This document shows, piece after piece, positions 18,608 through 26,437 of a stretch of 64,000 nt of DNA. The notes below the pieces were generated by a model. The model had not been told where the DNA came from, ran no database searches, and saw nothing but the letters and a program-made list of their open reading frames with translations. Position numbers and translations under genes: made by a program. Position 1 is the first letter of the stretch, and every line of letters begins with the position of its first letter. Source of the DNA: Methanoregula boonei 6A8 (GTDB lineage: Archaea > Halobacteriota > Methanomicrobia > Methanomicrobiales > Methanospirillaceae); contig NC_009712.1 in assembly GCF_000017625.1 (NCBI RefSeq), forward strand, positions 868,001-932,000, given 5' to 3'.

Positions 18608-19875
18608 GAGAAAGTCCGTATCCGCTCGAACGCGAGCTCGGGATGCAGTTTTATGCGACCGACACCCCCGGTACCGGCGGGACGCTGCGCACCGTGCCGG
18701 ACGATTTTATCGTAGATGAAATACCCCTTGAGAAAAAAGGCAGCCCCTCCGGCCCGTACCTGATCTGCCGGCTCACAAAGACCAGCTGGGAACTCCAGCA
18801 TGCGGTAAAGGAGATAGCAAAAAGGCTCAATATCAGCCACCGGCGGATAGGCTGGGCCGGGACCAAGGACAGAAACGCCCGGACCACGCAACTGATCTCG
18901 ATCTACAAAGTGACCCCGGAACAGGTTGCTGCATTGCACCTCAGGGATATCACCCTTGAAGTGCTCGGGCAGGCAAACGAGCAGCTCTCGCTGGGTGATC
19001 TCACCGGAAACCGGTTTGATATCTGGATCCGGGATGCAGACCCGGAAGATTTGGATAACCGGGTTGTATCTGTTACCGAAGCTGCGGCCATTGCCCTGCC
19101 CAACTACTTCGGGCTCCAGCGCTTTGGCGTGATCCGTCCCCTTACCCACCGGATCGGCGAATATATCCTCCGCGGCGAATACGAGCAGGCAGTGGCAACC
19201 TATGTGGGCCAGGCATTCCCTCTCGAAAACGAGGTGGCACGCAGGGCCCGGACCGTTTATTGGGACACAAGGGACCCGGCAGCTGCCCTCAGTGACCTTC
19301 CTGTTGCGATGTCCTTTGAGCGATCCATGCTATCGTATCTCCAGGCCCATCCCGGCGATTATCCCGGGGCACTCCGGCAGCTCCCCCCAAAGCTCCTCTC
19401 CATGTTTGTCTCCGCGTTCCAGTCGTACCTCTTTAACTATGCCCTCTCGCACCGCCTTGCTGCCGGCCATAGCCTTACCGGGGCCGTACCCGGCGACCGG
19501 CTCATCTTTGCCAACGGTCGGACCGATACCGCAACTGCCGCCAGCAGTGCAGCGATCTCCCTTCACCTTGCCCGGGGGCGCTGCTCGATTGCTCTCTTTA
19601 TGCCGGGCAGAGACGCGGCGGGAGCTCCTGCTGGTGACGAGGCTACGCAGGCAATGCTTGCCGACCTCGGGATAAATCAGGATCATTTCCGCCGGGCCTC
19701 GGAGTTCGTGCAGACCAAATTTGACGGGGCATGGCGCCCGATAGCGCTCCGTACTCCCGTCGAGACCGTCGTGAAGGACAGGGATCTCCGGCTCCGGTTT
19801 ACCCTACCCCCGGGCCATTACGCCACAACCGTCTGCCGGGAATACATGAAAGCAGACCCTGTCCGTATGATCTGA
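18604..19875 (+). CDS. truD: tRNA pseudouridine synthase TruD
   Basis: 423 residues. Converts a uridine (position 13 in the bacterial case) of tRNA to pseudouridine. The TruD motif I region is RRIGWAGTKDRNARTTQ, containing the catalytic Asp, followed by GDLTGNRFDIWIRD and NYFGLQRFG(V)IRPLTH, both characteristic. The archaeal TruD length (~420, longer than E. coli) fits. It overlaps pth2 at its start (ATGA) and ends before an A/T-tract that separates it from convergent sppA. Confidence 0.95.
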   Translation: MRESPYPLERELGMQFYATDTPGTGGTLRTVPDDFIVDEIPLEKKGSPSGPYLICRLTKTSWELQHAVKEIAKRLNISHRRIGWAGTKDRNARTTQLISIYKVTPEQVAALHLRDITLEVLGQANEQLSLGDLTGNRFDIWIRDADPEDLDNRVVSVTEAAAIALPNYFGLQRFGVIRPLTHRIGEYILRGEYEQAVATYVGQAFPLENEVARRARTVYWDTRDPAAALSDLPVAMSFERSMLSYLQAHPGDYPGALRQLPPKLLSMFVSAFQSYLFNYALSHRLAAGHSLTGAVPGDRLIFANGRTDTATAASSAAISLHLARGRCSIALFMPGRDAAGAPAGDEATQAMLADLGINQDHFRRASEFVQTKFDGAWRPIALRTPVETVVKDRDLRLRFTLPPGHYATTVCREYMKADPVRMI

Positions 19876-19876
19876 T

Positions 19877-19897
19877 TAAAAAAAAAGAATTTTTTTG
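19877..19897. terminator. Bidirectional A-run/T-run between convergent genes
   Basis: A run of nine A residues is followed by GAA and seven T residues just after the truD stop. Read on each strand it gives a U-tract, suiting termination of both truD and the convergent sppA. Confidence 0.5.
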
Positions 19898-19943
19898 TCC
19901 TGCCTATCTCGGCTGGGCCCGTGTTTTTATTATCCTTCGGGGA

Positions 19944-20792
19944 TCAGGAAGCGTTGGAGAACGGTAGCCTGAGGAGCTGATTTGCAGACTGCTGGCTGCG
20001 GGCATCGGCCAGATCCTGTGCACCCTCAATTGCATCGTTAAGATTGCCCAGTTTGTCCACCAGATTGATCTTTATCGCATCGGCACCCCGGATCACCCGA
20101 CCATCCTCAATGTCTGACTTTGCGATCATCCTCTGCGTGGTTACATCGTTAATGAACTCCTGGAAACTCTCATTTACGATCTGCTGTGCATATGCCTGTT
20201 CGGCAGGAGTGAGCGCATGGGAATCCGCCCCCATATCCTTGAAGTCCCCGGATTTGACCACCGTCACGTTGTATCCTTCCTGTTTCATCCAGTCGCTGAT
20301 ATCCGAGAACGTCCAGATAACGCCGACCGCACCGGTCAGGGTATCGGGGTCCGCATAGATCTCGTTAGCATGGGCGCTTACATAATAAGCCGCGGAAGTG
20401 GCCATGCTCCCCATGGAGACCACAACCGGTTTCTTTGTCTTTGCGTACTCGAGATCCCCGATAATCTCCTCGGCTGCTGCCGGGGAACCTCCCGGGCTGT
20501 CCACGCGCAGCACGATGGCGTCTACCATCGGATCATCTGCGGCATCCCGCAGCTGGTTGCCCACGTATTCGCTTCCCACGCTGTCGTCGGCAATAAAATC
20601 GCCGGTATCAAGCGTTCCCTCCATCCGGATGACCTTTACGCCGGCATGCTGGGTGTCGGAGAGGAGATACACGGCTCCGAAGATCACGATCACGAGAAAC
20701 AGACCGCCAATAATGATCAAAAGCCACTTCAGTCCGGGCCGCGGTGCGGGAGCCGGTGTAGTCATTGCAGGGTAAATTGCTGGGATTTCCAT
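19944..20792 (-). CDS. sppA: Signal peptide peptidase SppA, S49 family
   Basis: 282 residues with one N-terminal membrane helix (about 23-47), then a Ser-Lys protease domain. Visible motifs are IVLRVDSPGGSPAAAEEI, KKPVVVSMGSMATSAAYYVS (containing the nucleophile Ser) and DPDTLTGAVGVIW. It is the short archaeal/Gram-positive type with one protease domain, predicted to degrade cleaved signal peptides in the membrane. It lies 12 bases after the reductase gene upstream on the same strand. Assignment is firm; substrate range is family knowledge. Confidence 0.92.
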   Translation of the reverse strand: MEIPAIYPAMTTPAPAPRPGLKWLLIIIGGLFLVIVIFGAVYLLSDTQHAGVKVIRMEGTLDTGDFIADDSVGSEYVGNQLRDAADDPMVDAIVLRVDSPGGSPAAAEEIIGDLEYAKTKKPVVVSMGSMATSAAYYVSAHANEIYADPDTLTGAVGVIWTFSDISDWMKQEGYNVTVVKSGDFKDMGADSHALTPAEQAYAQQIVNESFQEFINDVTTQRMIAKSDIEDGRVIRGADAIKINLVDKLGNLNDAIEGAQDLADARSQQSANQLLRLPFSNAS

Positions 20793-20804
20793 ACAGGTAA
20801 GCTC

Positions 20805-21485
20805 TCAGGAGTACAGCACATCAAACTCGGAGACAAGGTTGCTGCCGCACATATAGTATTTCTTAAGATTCAGCCGGATCATCTCATCCTCTGTGTTGAT
20901 ATGCATTCCGCCAACCAGGGACGGTGTATCCGATCCGCCCACGATAAACGGGAGGTGGATGAGCCGGATCTCGTCAACCAGCTTGTCGTGGAGCATGTGC
21001 CAGTTGAGCGTGGGTCCGCCTTCGATCATGAGTTTCTTTACTCCATATTTGTCATGCAGGATCTGCATGAGGAGGGAGAGCTCGACATGATCTTTCCCGG
21101 CAACTGCCACGTTTACACCTTTTGCCCGGATCGCTTCGACCCGGTCTTTAGGGGCTTTTTCTGAAACGGCTATCAGTGTCGGCGCATCGGGGCCAAGCAC
21201 GTTTGCGTCAAGCGGGATATCGGCCATGCTGCACGGGATTACCCGGAGCGGGCTCTTGCCCGGGACAAGGCGGACGGTCAAAAAGGAATTATCGATCCGG
21301 ATCGTGTTTGCCCCGACCATGATCGCATCGTAGGCAGCCCGGGTCTCGTGGAGCAAAATTTCGGTCTCATGCGCCATGTACTTCATAAGGATCTTGCTTG
21401 AGGCGCCCTTTTTCAAGGTAAGTTTGCCGTCAGCGGTGATCTCAGACATCATCAACACGTGCGGGCGGACCGGTGCAGCTGCCAT
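20805..21485 (-). CDS. arfC: 2,5-diamino-6-ribosylamino-pyrimidinone 5'-phosphate reductase
   Basis: 226 residues, RibD C-terminal reductase fold. It reduces the ribose side chain of the GTP-derived pyrimidine using NADPH in archaeal riboflavin and F420 (deazaflavin) biosynthesis. Characteristic segments: RPHVLMMSEITADGKLT at the N-terminus, YDAIMVGANTIRIDNSFLTVR and KKLMIEGGPTLNWHML (the NADPH-binding region). About 225 residues is the usual length of the archaeal enzyme. A co-transcribed sppA follows but the two functions are not obviously connected. Confidence 0.9.
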   Translation of the reverse strand: MAAAPVRPHVLMMSEITADGKLTLKKGASSKILMKYMAHETEILLHETRAAYDAIMVGANTIRIDNSFLTVRLVPGKSPLRVIPCSMADIPLDANVLGPDAPTLIAVSEKAPKDRVEAIRAKGVNVAVAGKDHVELSLLMQILHDKYGVKKLMIEGGPTLNWHMLHDKLVDEIRLIHLPFIVGGSDTPSLVGGMHINTEDEMIRLNLKKYYMCGSNLVSEFDVLYS

Positions 21486-21631
21486 GATCTCTTCTCATTT
21501 TTTCATTTGGCGCGGTACGTAAATAATATGGTGATTGCGGTGGTTCAATATTCCGGCGTGCAGGGGGAATATACCGGATCCGGTGGAATCATGACGTAAC
21601 TTTTAATGGTTCGCGTTCCTATGATGTGGAT

Positions 21632-22264
21632 ATGAACATTACCGCCCTCCGGCCCAGGTTCAAGCGGTACCTGGAGCCGGTTGCCGGGGTATTTGTCCGG
21701 TGCGGGATCACCCCCAACCAGTGCTCGTTTCTTGCCCTTGTTGCCGGGATCGCAGCCGCAGTGCTCTTTATGGAGCGGTGGTTCCTGGTCGGGAGCCTGT
21801 TTCTGCTCCTGTCGGCGCTCTTCGATCTCATCGATGGCAGCATCGCACGACAGACCAATTCCCACACAAACTTCGGTGCTGTCTTTGACTGGATCGTGGA
21901 CAAGTACGTGGATGCGCTGGTGATCCTGGGAGTGGGTCTCTCGGGGATAGCCATTGTGAGCGGATTTTTGCCGGTCTCGCAGACTGCAGACTTTGCCATC
22001 GTCGGGCTTGCCATCACCGGTTCCCTGATGAACACATTTGTTAAACCGGTGGTGTACGCGGAGATCGGGTACCGCGAGAAGGTGGAAGGGAAGATCGATG
22101 ACCCGCTCGAAGGGGTCGGGTTCTTTGGCCGCCCTGAGACCTTCCTCGTGCTGATCTTAGGGGGAGTTACCGGATTTATCTGGATTTCCGTTATCCTGAT
22201 CGCGGTCTGCACCAACCTCTCGGCCATCCAGCGGATCCTGTACCTGTACAAAACCCTGTCCTGA
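21632..22264 (+). CDS. CDP-alcohol phosphatidyltransferase family membrane enzyme
   Basis: 210 residues with about five or six membrane helices. The CDP-alcohol signature is complete: DLIDGSIARQ, then G and two Asp in FGAVFDWIVDKYVDALV (D-x2-DG-x2-AR-x8-G-x3-D-x3-D). It transfers a phosphoalcohol from a CDP-activated lipid to an alcohol in archaeal polar-lipid synthesis; whether the acceptor is inositol phosphate, serine or glycerol phosphate cannot be told. A TATA-like CTTTTAATGG at 21599-21608 predicts a leaderless start at the ATG 21632; a GTG at 21626 is possible. Confidence 0.88.
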   Translation: MNITALRPRFKRYLEPVAGVFVRCGITPNQCSFLALVAGIAAAVLFMERWFLVGSLFLLLSALFDLIDGSIARQTNSHTNFGAVFDWIVDKYVDALVILGVGLSGIAIVSGFLPVSQTADFAIVGLAITGSLMNTFVKPVVYAEIGYREKVEGKIDDPLEGVGFFGRPETFLVLILGGVTGFIWISVILIAVCTNLSAIQRILYLYKTLS

Positions 22265-22472
22265 TCCGTTCAGGTGGGTATTTCCCCTTTTTTCTTGGCG
22301 GGTTTTCCAAACCCTGACAATTCTCCAAAAGTCTGTTGCACCGGCGGGGCCCCCTTGCGTGAAAATCCTTCTTATCCTCTCCCGGTTTCTGAAATATACA
22401 GGAATAATGTAGAATTGCATTCCCGTATTACGGTCTGCAGGTTGATCCCGTTTAAAAAAAGATTCCCGTCTG
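22265..22472. other. Convergent intergenic region
   Basis: Between the convergent CDP-alcohol transferase and archaeosortase genes. Only an A7 run at 22454-22460 (a U-tract on the minus strand, possibly terminating artA) is notable. Confidence 0.35.
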
Positions 22473-23384
22473 CTATTCCTGCGGGGGCCGGTTATCGTCA
22501 TCCTGCCCGGCAGGTTTCGATGCGGGCGCAGCTTCGGGAACCGGTGCGGGTACAGGATTCTGCGGCCCCTTCCCACGGATCCGGTCAAAGTCGTGTACAA
22601 TCTCGCCATAATAAAGTTGGTACAGATCGTCGGCAAAGTTCCCGAGCTGGGGGATGAGGACAAAAAGGCCGTACGCTATCAGGATCAAGGCGACAAGGGC
22701 AAGGAGCTCGGCGATCACGTTGTGCGCCCAGAAGAAACTCTCGTACCCGTATTCTCCATTGCTGGCAACATCAGACCAGTACGGGAACCACTGGCCGGTG
22801 TAGGCCATGATCACAAAAACATTCCGGAACAGGTTGAGGATGTAGATGGTTGGGGCAACGAGCAGGAATGCGAATACCTTCTGCCGGAGCGTTGTTGGGA
22901 CAGCGGCTGCGACACCGAGCATGATCGCAATGCTCTGGATGCCGGTGCAGGCAAGGATGATCTCGACCCGGAAGCCGTTCTGCGCGATGATGTTCCAGGC
23001 ATCGAGCGTGACCGGGTAGTTGAAGACATGTAGCAGCCAGACGACCTCGGTTACCACTCCTGTAATAAGCAGGTTTCCCACATCAGGAATGTATGTGAAC
23101 GGGGCATAGATCAAAAAAGCCACCGCTGCAGCCCGGGAGAGGTGGAAGACCTCGGTGTTACCGGCAAGCAGGTATTTTATCGTGATATAGAGGAACGGGA
23201 TCGAGAGTACCGCCATGATGGGGTAGAGAATATTGTTCTCGGAGAAGTATTCGGGCAGGTCGAAAAAAAGGTAAGCGACGATAAAGACCCAGCCGATGAT
23301 AGCGGCATATTTCCGGTGGGGACCGGGTATCAGGAAAGCCAGAAATCCAAGGCAGGAGATCAGGACGAGATACTCGATCATCAT
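22473..23384 (-). CDS. artA: Archaeosortase A
   Basis: 303 residues with about eight membrane helices. Catalytic triad region as in exosortase/archaeosortase enzymes: Cys in ILACTGIQSIAIMLG, Arg in ILNLFRNVFVIM and His in FWAHNVIAELLAL. Archaeosortase A cleaves C-terminal PGF-CTERM signals and links the surface protein to an archaeal lipid. A Pro/Ala-rich cytoplasmic tail (PAPVPEAAPASKPAG) follows the last helix. No PGF-CTERM substrate was noticed in the window. The gene appears monocistronic. Confidence 0.92.
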   Translation of the reverse strand: MMIEYLVLISCLGFLAFLIPGPHRKYAAIIGWVFIVAYLFFDLPEYFSENNILYPIMAVLSIPFLYITIKYLLAGNTEVFHLSRAAAVAFLIYAPFTYIPDVGNLLITGVVTEVVWLLHVFNYPVTLDAWNIIAQNGFRVEIILACTGIQSIAIMLGVAAAVPTTLRQKVFAFLLVAPTIYILNLFRNVFVIMAYTGQWFPYWSDVASNGEYGYESFFWAHNVIAELLALVALILIAYGLFVLIPQLGNFADDLYQLYYGEIVHDFDRIRGKGPQNPVPAPVPEAAPASKPAGQDDDNRPPQE

Positions 23385-23553
23385 ACTTGTTTTGGCCTTA
23401 TAAGCAAAAAAAGGATTCTGCCTTTACAGTGCATACTCCGGGCAGGGAGGGCCGGCGTTTAACCGCGGCTTTGCGGTTTTTCAGCGAGTCCCGTGAGAAC
23501 CGGCGCCCGGCATACTCACCTTAATCTTGTAGCATGCCCTATACTGGTATCCG

Positions 23554-23868
23554 ATGTTTTGTCCGGAATGTAAAAGTCTGCTGATGTCCTCGGGTGGCCA
23601 GCTCAAGTGCCGCAAGTGCGGGTATATCAGGAAGATCGAGTCCAATGACAAGATGACCATGGAGCGCAAGCGCACGGAGAACGAAATCACCATCGTGGAC
23701 GATGAGGACGAAAAAGTAAACACCATGCCCACGATCCAGATCAAGTGCCCCAAGTGTGAGAACAACCTTGCCTTCTGGTGGCTCCGCCAGCTCCGGGCCG
23801 CTGATGAAAGCGAGGTGCGGTTCTTCCGGTGCACCGAGTGCGGCCACACCTGGCGCCAGTATGATTAA
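23554..23868 (+). CDS. tfs: Transcription factor S (TFIIS/RPB9-like)
   Basis: 104 residues with two zinc ribbons: CPEC...CRKCGY at the N-terminus and CPKC...CTECGHTWRQYD at the C-terminus. The C-terminal ribbon has the tip acidic pair (RAADESEVRFFRC; normally DE) that stimulates RNA cleavage by backtracked archaeal RNA polymerase. Length matches archaeal TFS. A TATA-like stretch about 27 bases upstream predicts a leaderless transcript. Confidence 0.95.
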   Translation: MFCPECKSLLMSSGGQLKCRKCGYIRKIESNDKMTMERKRTENEITIVDDEDEKVNTMPTIQIKCPKCENNLAFWWLRQLRAADESEVRFFRCTECGHTWRQYD

Positions 23869-23958
23869 TATATAGTAATACTTATAAAATATTAATGGGC
23901 TTATTTTTCAAAATTAGGCTTGTGTAAGGTCCGTGCCAACTGTAATAATTTGTGAGAC

Positions 23959-23975
23959 TCAAGACAAAGTCTTGA
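23959..23975 (-). terminator. Small perfect hairpin downstream of the AT-rich gene
   Basis: TCAAGAC-AAA-GTCTTGA, a 7-base-pair stem with a 3-base loop, 16 bases past the stop of the minus-strand gene, in AT-rich flanks. Could be a terminator or the edge of the inserted segment. Confidence 0.35.
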
Positions 23976-23990
23976 CCTGAGTACAATAAA

Positions 23991-24971
23991 TCACATCTTC
24001 GTAATTGCGTTGCTTAAAAAATTGATACCAGAGGGTGTTAATTTGGCATATTCATCAACAAAATTATTAATTTTCATATCTCTTACAAAATCTGGATCAA
24101 AATGAAGAAGTTTTTCTTCAAATCTATATCTTAATTCTTCCAAGGGCATATCTTTTATTTTTTCTCGTGAAAGATGCAGGGTATGATCCAAATTGTGTAC
24201 TAAATATAATGACATGCGACCTAGGGAACTACCTCTTCGGTTTCTCGTTGAATTGTTCTGTTCCATATCTAGTCGTCGTTGCAAATGACTAATTTGCTTT
24301 TTCATCTCGTCAATTGCTTTCTCTCTTTCTTGTAATTGACGAATAGCTTCAAGTTTTTCGTGCTCTTGAAGCGTTGTTTTTTCCACAAGTTTATGGATCA
24401 TTGTATTTCTTGCATCGAGTTCTTTTTGTAAATTTTTTGATTCTTCAGAAATTTCTTTTTTTGTTGATTCGGGATTACCTTTCATATAACTTGGTAATTT
24501 CTCGACGCTTTCTTTTAGATCAGATTGTCCTTCATCAATATGTCGCAATTTTTCTTCAAATCCTGCTTCAATTCTACCCAATAATTCCGATACATGCGTT
24601 GTAAATCGATACGTATTATTATAGAAAATATTGCTCGTTTCTGAAGCTTTGAAATAAAAAGCGATGGAAAGAAAAATCGCAAAAATAGCCATAGATAACG
24701 ATAATAAGTCTGAAAATCTTAAATCTGTAAAATCAAATTTAAAATTTCCAATTACAATGTTGTATACAAAAAGCAGCAATGATATAACTAAAAATAAACT
24801 AATAATCCCCCATAAAAAAAGTTTAAACCAACTTTCTCTATTTCGAATTTTATCATCTAATACTGTATTCCGATTATGCATATCATTTTCATACAAAATA
24901 AATTTATTATTAAAGGGAATGTGCCATTTAAAATCCTCAAAATCTTCTTTATTTTTATCGGATTTATCCAT
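23991..24971 (-). CDS. AT-rich membrane-anchored coiled-coil protein, likely acquired
   Basis: 326 residues, unknown family. Two membrane helices (about residues 48-72 and 92-110) follow a charged N-terminal tail (MDKSDKNKEDFEDFKWHIPF). A long coiled coil comes next (about 130-240, with EHEKLEAIRQLQEREKAIDEMKK) and then a polar C-terminal domain of ~80 residues. Base composition is strikingly AT-rich with Ile/Lys/Asn codons ending in A or T, unlike every neighbour, which indicates recent horizontal transfer. It borders a decayed gene and a dispersed repeat. An accessory defence or membrane-sensing role is conceivable but there is no direct evidence. Confidence 0.75.
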   Translation of the reverse strand: MDKSDKNKEDFEDFKWHIPFNNKFILYENDMHNRNTVLDDKIRNRESWFKLFLWGIISLFLVISLLLFVYNIVIGNFKFDFTDLRFSDLLSLSMAIFAIFLSIAFYFKASETSNIFYNNTYRFTTHVSELLGRIEAGFEEKLRHIDEGQSDLKESVEKLPSYMKGNPESTKKEISEESKNLQKELDARNTMIHKLVEKTTLQEHEKLEAIRQLQEREKAIDEMKKQISHLQRRLDMEQNNSTRNRRGSSLGRMSLYLVHNLDHTLHLSREKIKDMPLEELRYRFEEKLLHFDPDFVRDMKINNFVDEYAKLTPSGINFLSNAITKM

Positions 24972-25008
24972 ATTCTTTTATTGTTGTGTCAAAGTAGTTA
25001 TTTTTTAC

Positions 25009-25224
25009 TTATTCTTTAATGAGGTTTAATTGTTTTAACGTTAGATTTTCCCGGATGATTCTGTCTCCTTCGGGGCCATGGTCTGGGTTGTGAAGGGTGG
25101 TGCTGCGCCAGATGAAGTTTGGGTGTTCCTCCACGGTCCCTTTCATCGCTCGTGAAAGATTATGGGAGCAGCCGAAGAACCGGTAACCCTTTTTCCATGC
25201 AATCGCATTAAAAACCAGTTTTCT
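25009..25224 (-). pseudogene. Decayed coding fragment
   Basis: Read on the minus strand, one frame encodes about 70 coding-like residues (FNAIAWKKGYRFFGCSHNL, then TVEEHPNFIWRSTTLHNPD) ending at a stop at 25009. The same frame is cut by a TGA at 25225-25227, upstream of which protein-like sequence continues with further breaks and an apparent frame change. There is no good start codon. It looks like the 3' end of a broken gene, perhaps a mobile-element gene; I do not recognise the family. Confidence 0.45.
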
Positions 25225-25423
25225 TCAGGGGACCCGTCCGGGATAGTGCCACGAAAGGTCTTCGTCAGATATGTCATGAGGTAAATTCCTGTGCGGAGAT
25301 TTCGCGCTCCTTTTGAAGTTGTTTGTTTCTCCGGCCTGGTGTAGTGGATATTTATGAGACTACTGATGGAGCACCCACTGAAAGGGCAGGGGACACTCCC
25401 GGCTAACCGATCTGAGATACACT

Positions 25424-25740
25424 CATCCGGGCCCGGATTAAGCCCGGATGACCCTTTTTTTGGCCCCCATCGGAGCCCATTTCGGGCTCCGTTTAAATTC
25501 AAGCCCAAATAGGCCGTATTTTGGCAAACGGACGATTTTAATGAATCTCATAAAGGCCATTTCCTGCCCTGATCTCACTTCAAACTGGTGTTCGGTCGAT
25601 CCCGGAAAAAGTGGCTCAAAAAAAGGCCACTGTGGCCCGCTAATGGGCATTATATGAGGCTTAATTTGGGCGTATTTTCGCAAATAAATCGATTTAATGG
25701 CTTTGTTTCCACGCGAACCGAATCGGACGGTTTTACGGGC
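25424..25740. repeat. Dispersed structured repeat, copy 1
   Basis: About 317 bases that align along their whole length with 62834-63157, roughly 37 kb away, at perhaps 70 percent identity by eye. It begins with a perfect hairpin (TCATCCGGGC, 9-base loop, GCCCGGATGA). A second hairpin follows (CGGAGCCC, ATTTC, GGGCTCCG), then a 28-base unit that recurs inside the element 156 bases later (CGTATTTT-GCAAA...CGATTT at 25515 and 25671). No long ORF is conserved. It could be a non-autonomous mobile element or a structured RNA; strand of function unknown. Confidence 0.7.
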
Positions 25741-25905
25741 GTATTTTGGGGGGGTAATTTCATGGTGATTGAGCGATCCTTCCCCATTTCACCATCTCGC
25801 AAAAATCCACCGGGTCTTCCAGACCTGTCACGCAGGGAAACTCTTTCTCATGCACAATGATAGCAGTACACTCCGGTCTCATGATATCCCGTGGTCAAAA
25901 AAAAA

Positions 25906-26280
25906 TCAGTCCTTTCTCATGGCCATCTCAACTGCGACCCGGAGCTGCCGTTCGTCAAACGGCTTGAGGAGGAACCCGTCAGGGACGGTCCGTCGAGCCT
26001 GTTCAAGGATCTCAGATTCGTCATGGCCGGTCATGTACACAAACGGGATATCGGTGTTGTTGAGGAGGTAATCGCCCACCGCAATTCCCTCGTTTCTCCC
26101 CTGGAGCTCGATATCGAGCAGGGCGATGTCGGGTTCACTTGTCCGGATCCCGTCCACCGCTGCCCCGGCATTATCCGCATGCCCGCAGACATCGTATCCG
26201 AGTTTCTTTAACCGGCAGTCCAGGAGATCTGCCAGCTGACTGTCATCTTCCATATAGAAGATCTTAAGCGGAGGTCTCAT
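25906..26280 (-). CDS. Stand-alone response-regulator receiver protein
   Basis: 124 residues, a receiver domain only: acidic pocket in IFYMEDDSQLAD, phospho-acceptor Asp in DIALLDIELQGRNEG, Thr in FVYMTGHDESE, Lys in GFLLKPFDER. It resembles the receiver protein at 16387-16767 in length and in the GYdvCGhA segment, so the two are probably paralogues. A minus-strand TATA-like TTTTATATACA lies about 25-35 bases upstream of the start. Its cognate kinase is not adjacent. Confidence 0.9.
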   Translation of the reverse strand: MRPPLKIFYMEDDSQLADLLDCRLKKLGYDVCGHADNAGAAVDGIRTSEPDIALLDIELQGRNEGIAVGDYLLNNTDIPFVYMTGHDESEILEQARRTVPDGFLLKPFDERQLRVAVEMAMRKD

Positions 26281-26412
26281 ATCTTAATTTAAAAATAATA
26301 ACTTTATGTATATAAAACCTCTTTATAGACCTGTCCCAGAGTTGTTGAAGAACAACACAAGCATGGCCGCCAACCGGTCGTTCCCGGGTGACACAAAGAG
26401 GAGATTCACTTC

Positions 26413-26437
26413 TTAAAAAAAGGGAAAACAAAAAAAA
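26413..26437 (-). terminator. U-tracts downstream of the ADP-forming ligase gene
   Basis: Runs of A7 and A8 on the plus strand directly after the stop of the minus-strand gene give two U-tracts in its transcript, a typical archaeal terminator. Confidence 0.5.

Noticed and set aside
25438-25683. Minus-strand ORF in repeat copy 1 with ~30 residues similar to an ORF in copy 2
   Set aside because: The similarity follows from the nucleotide repeat; the frames differ outside that short stretch and have no shared start, so the element is not treated as protein-coding.
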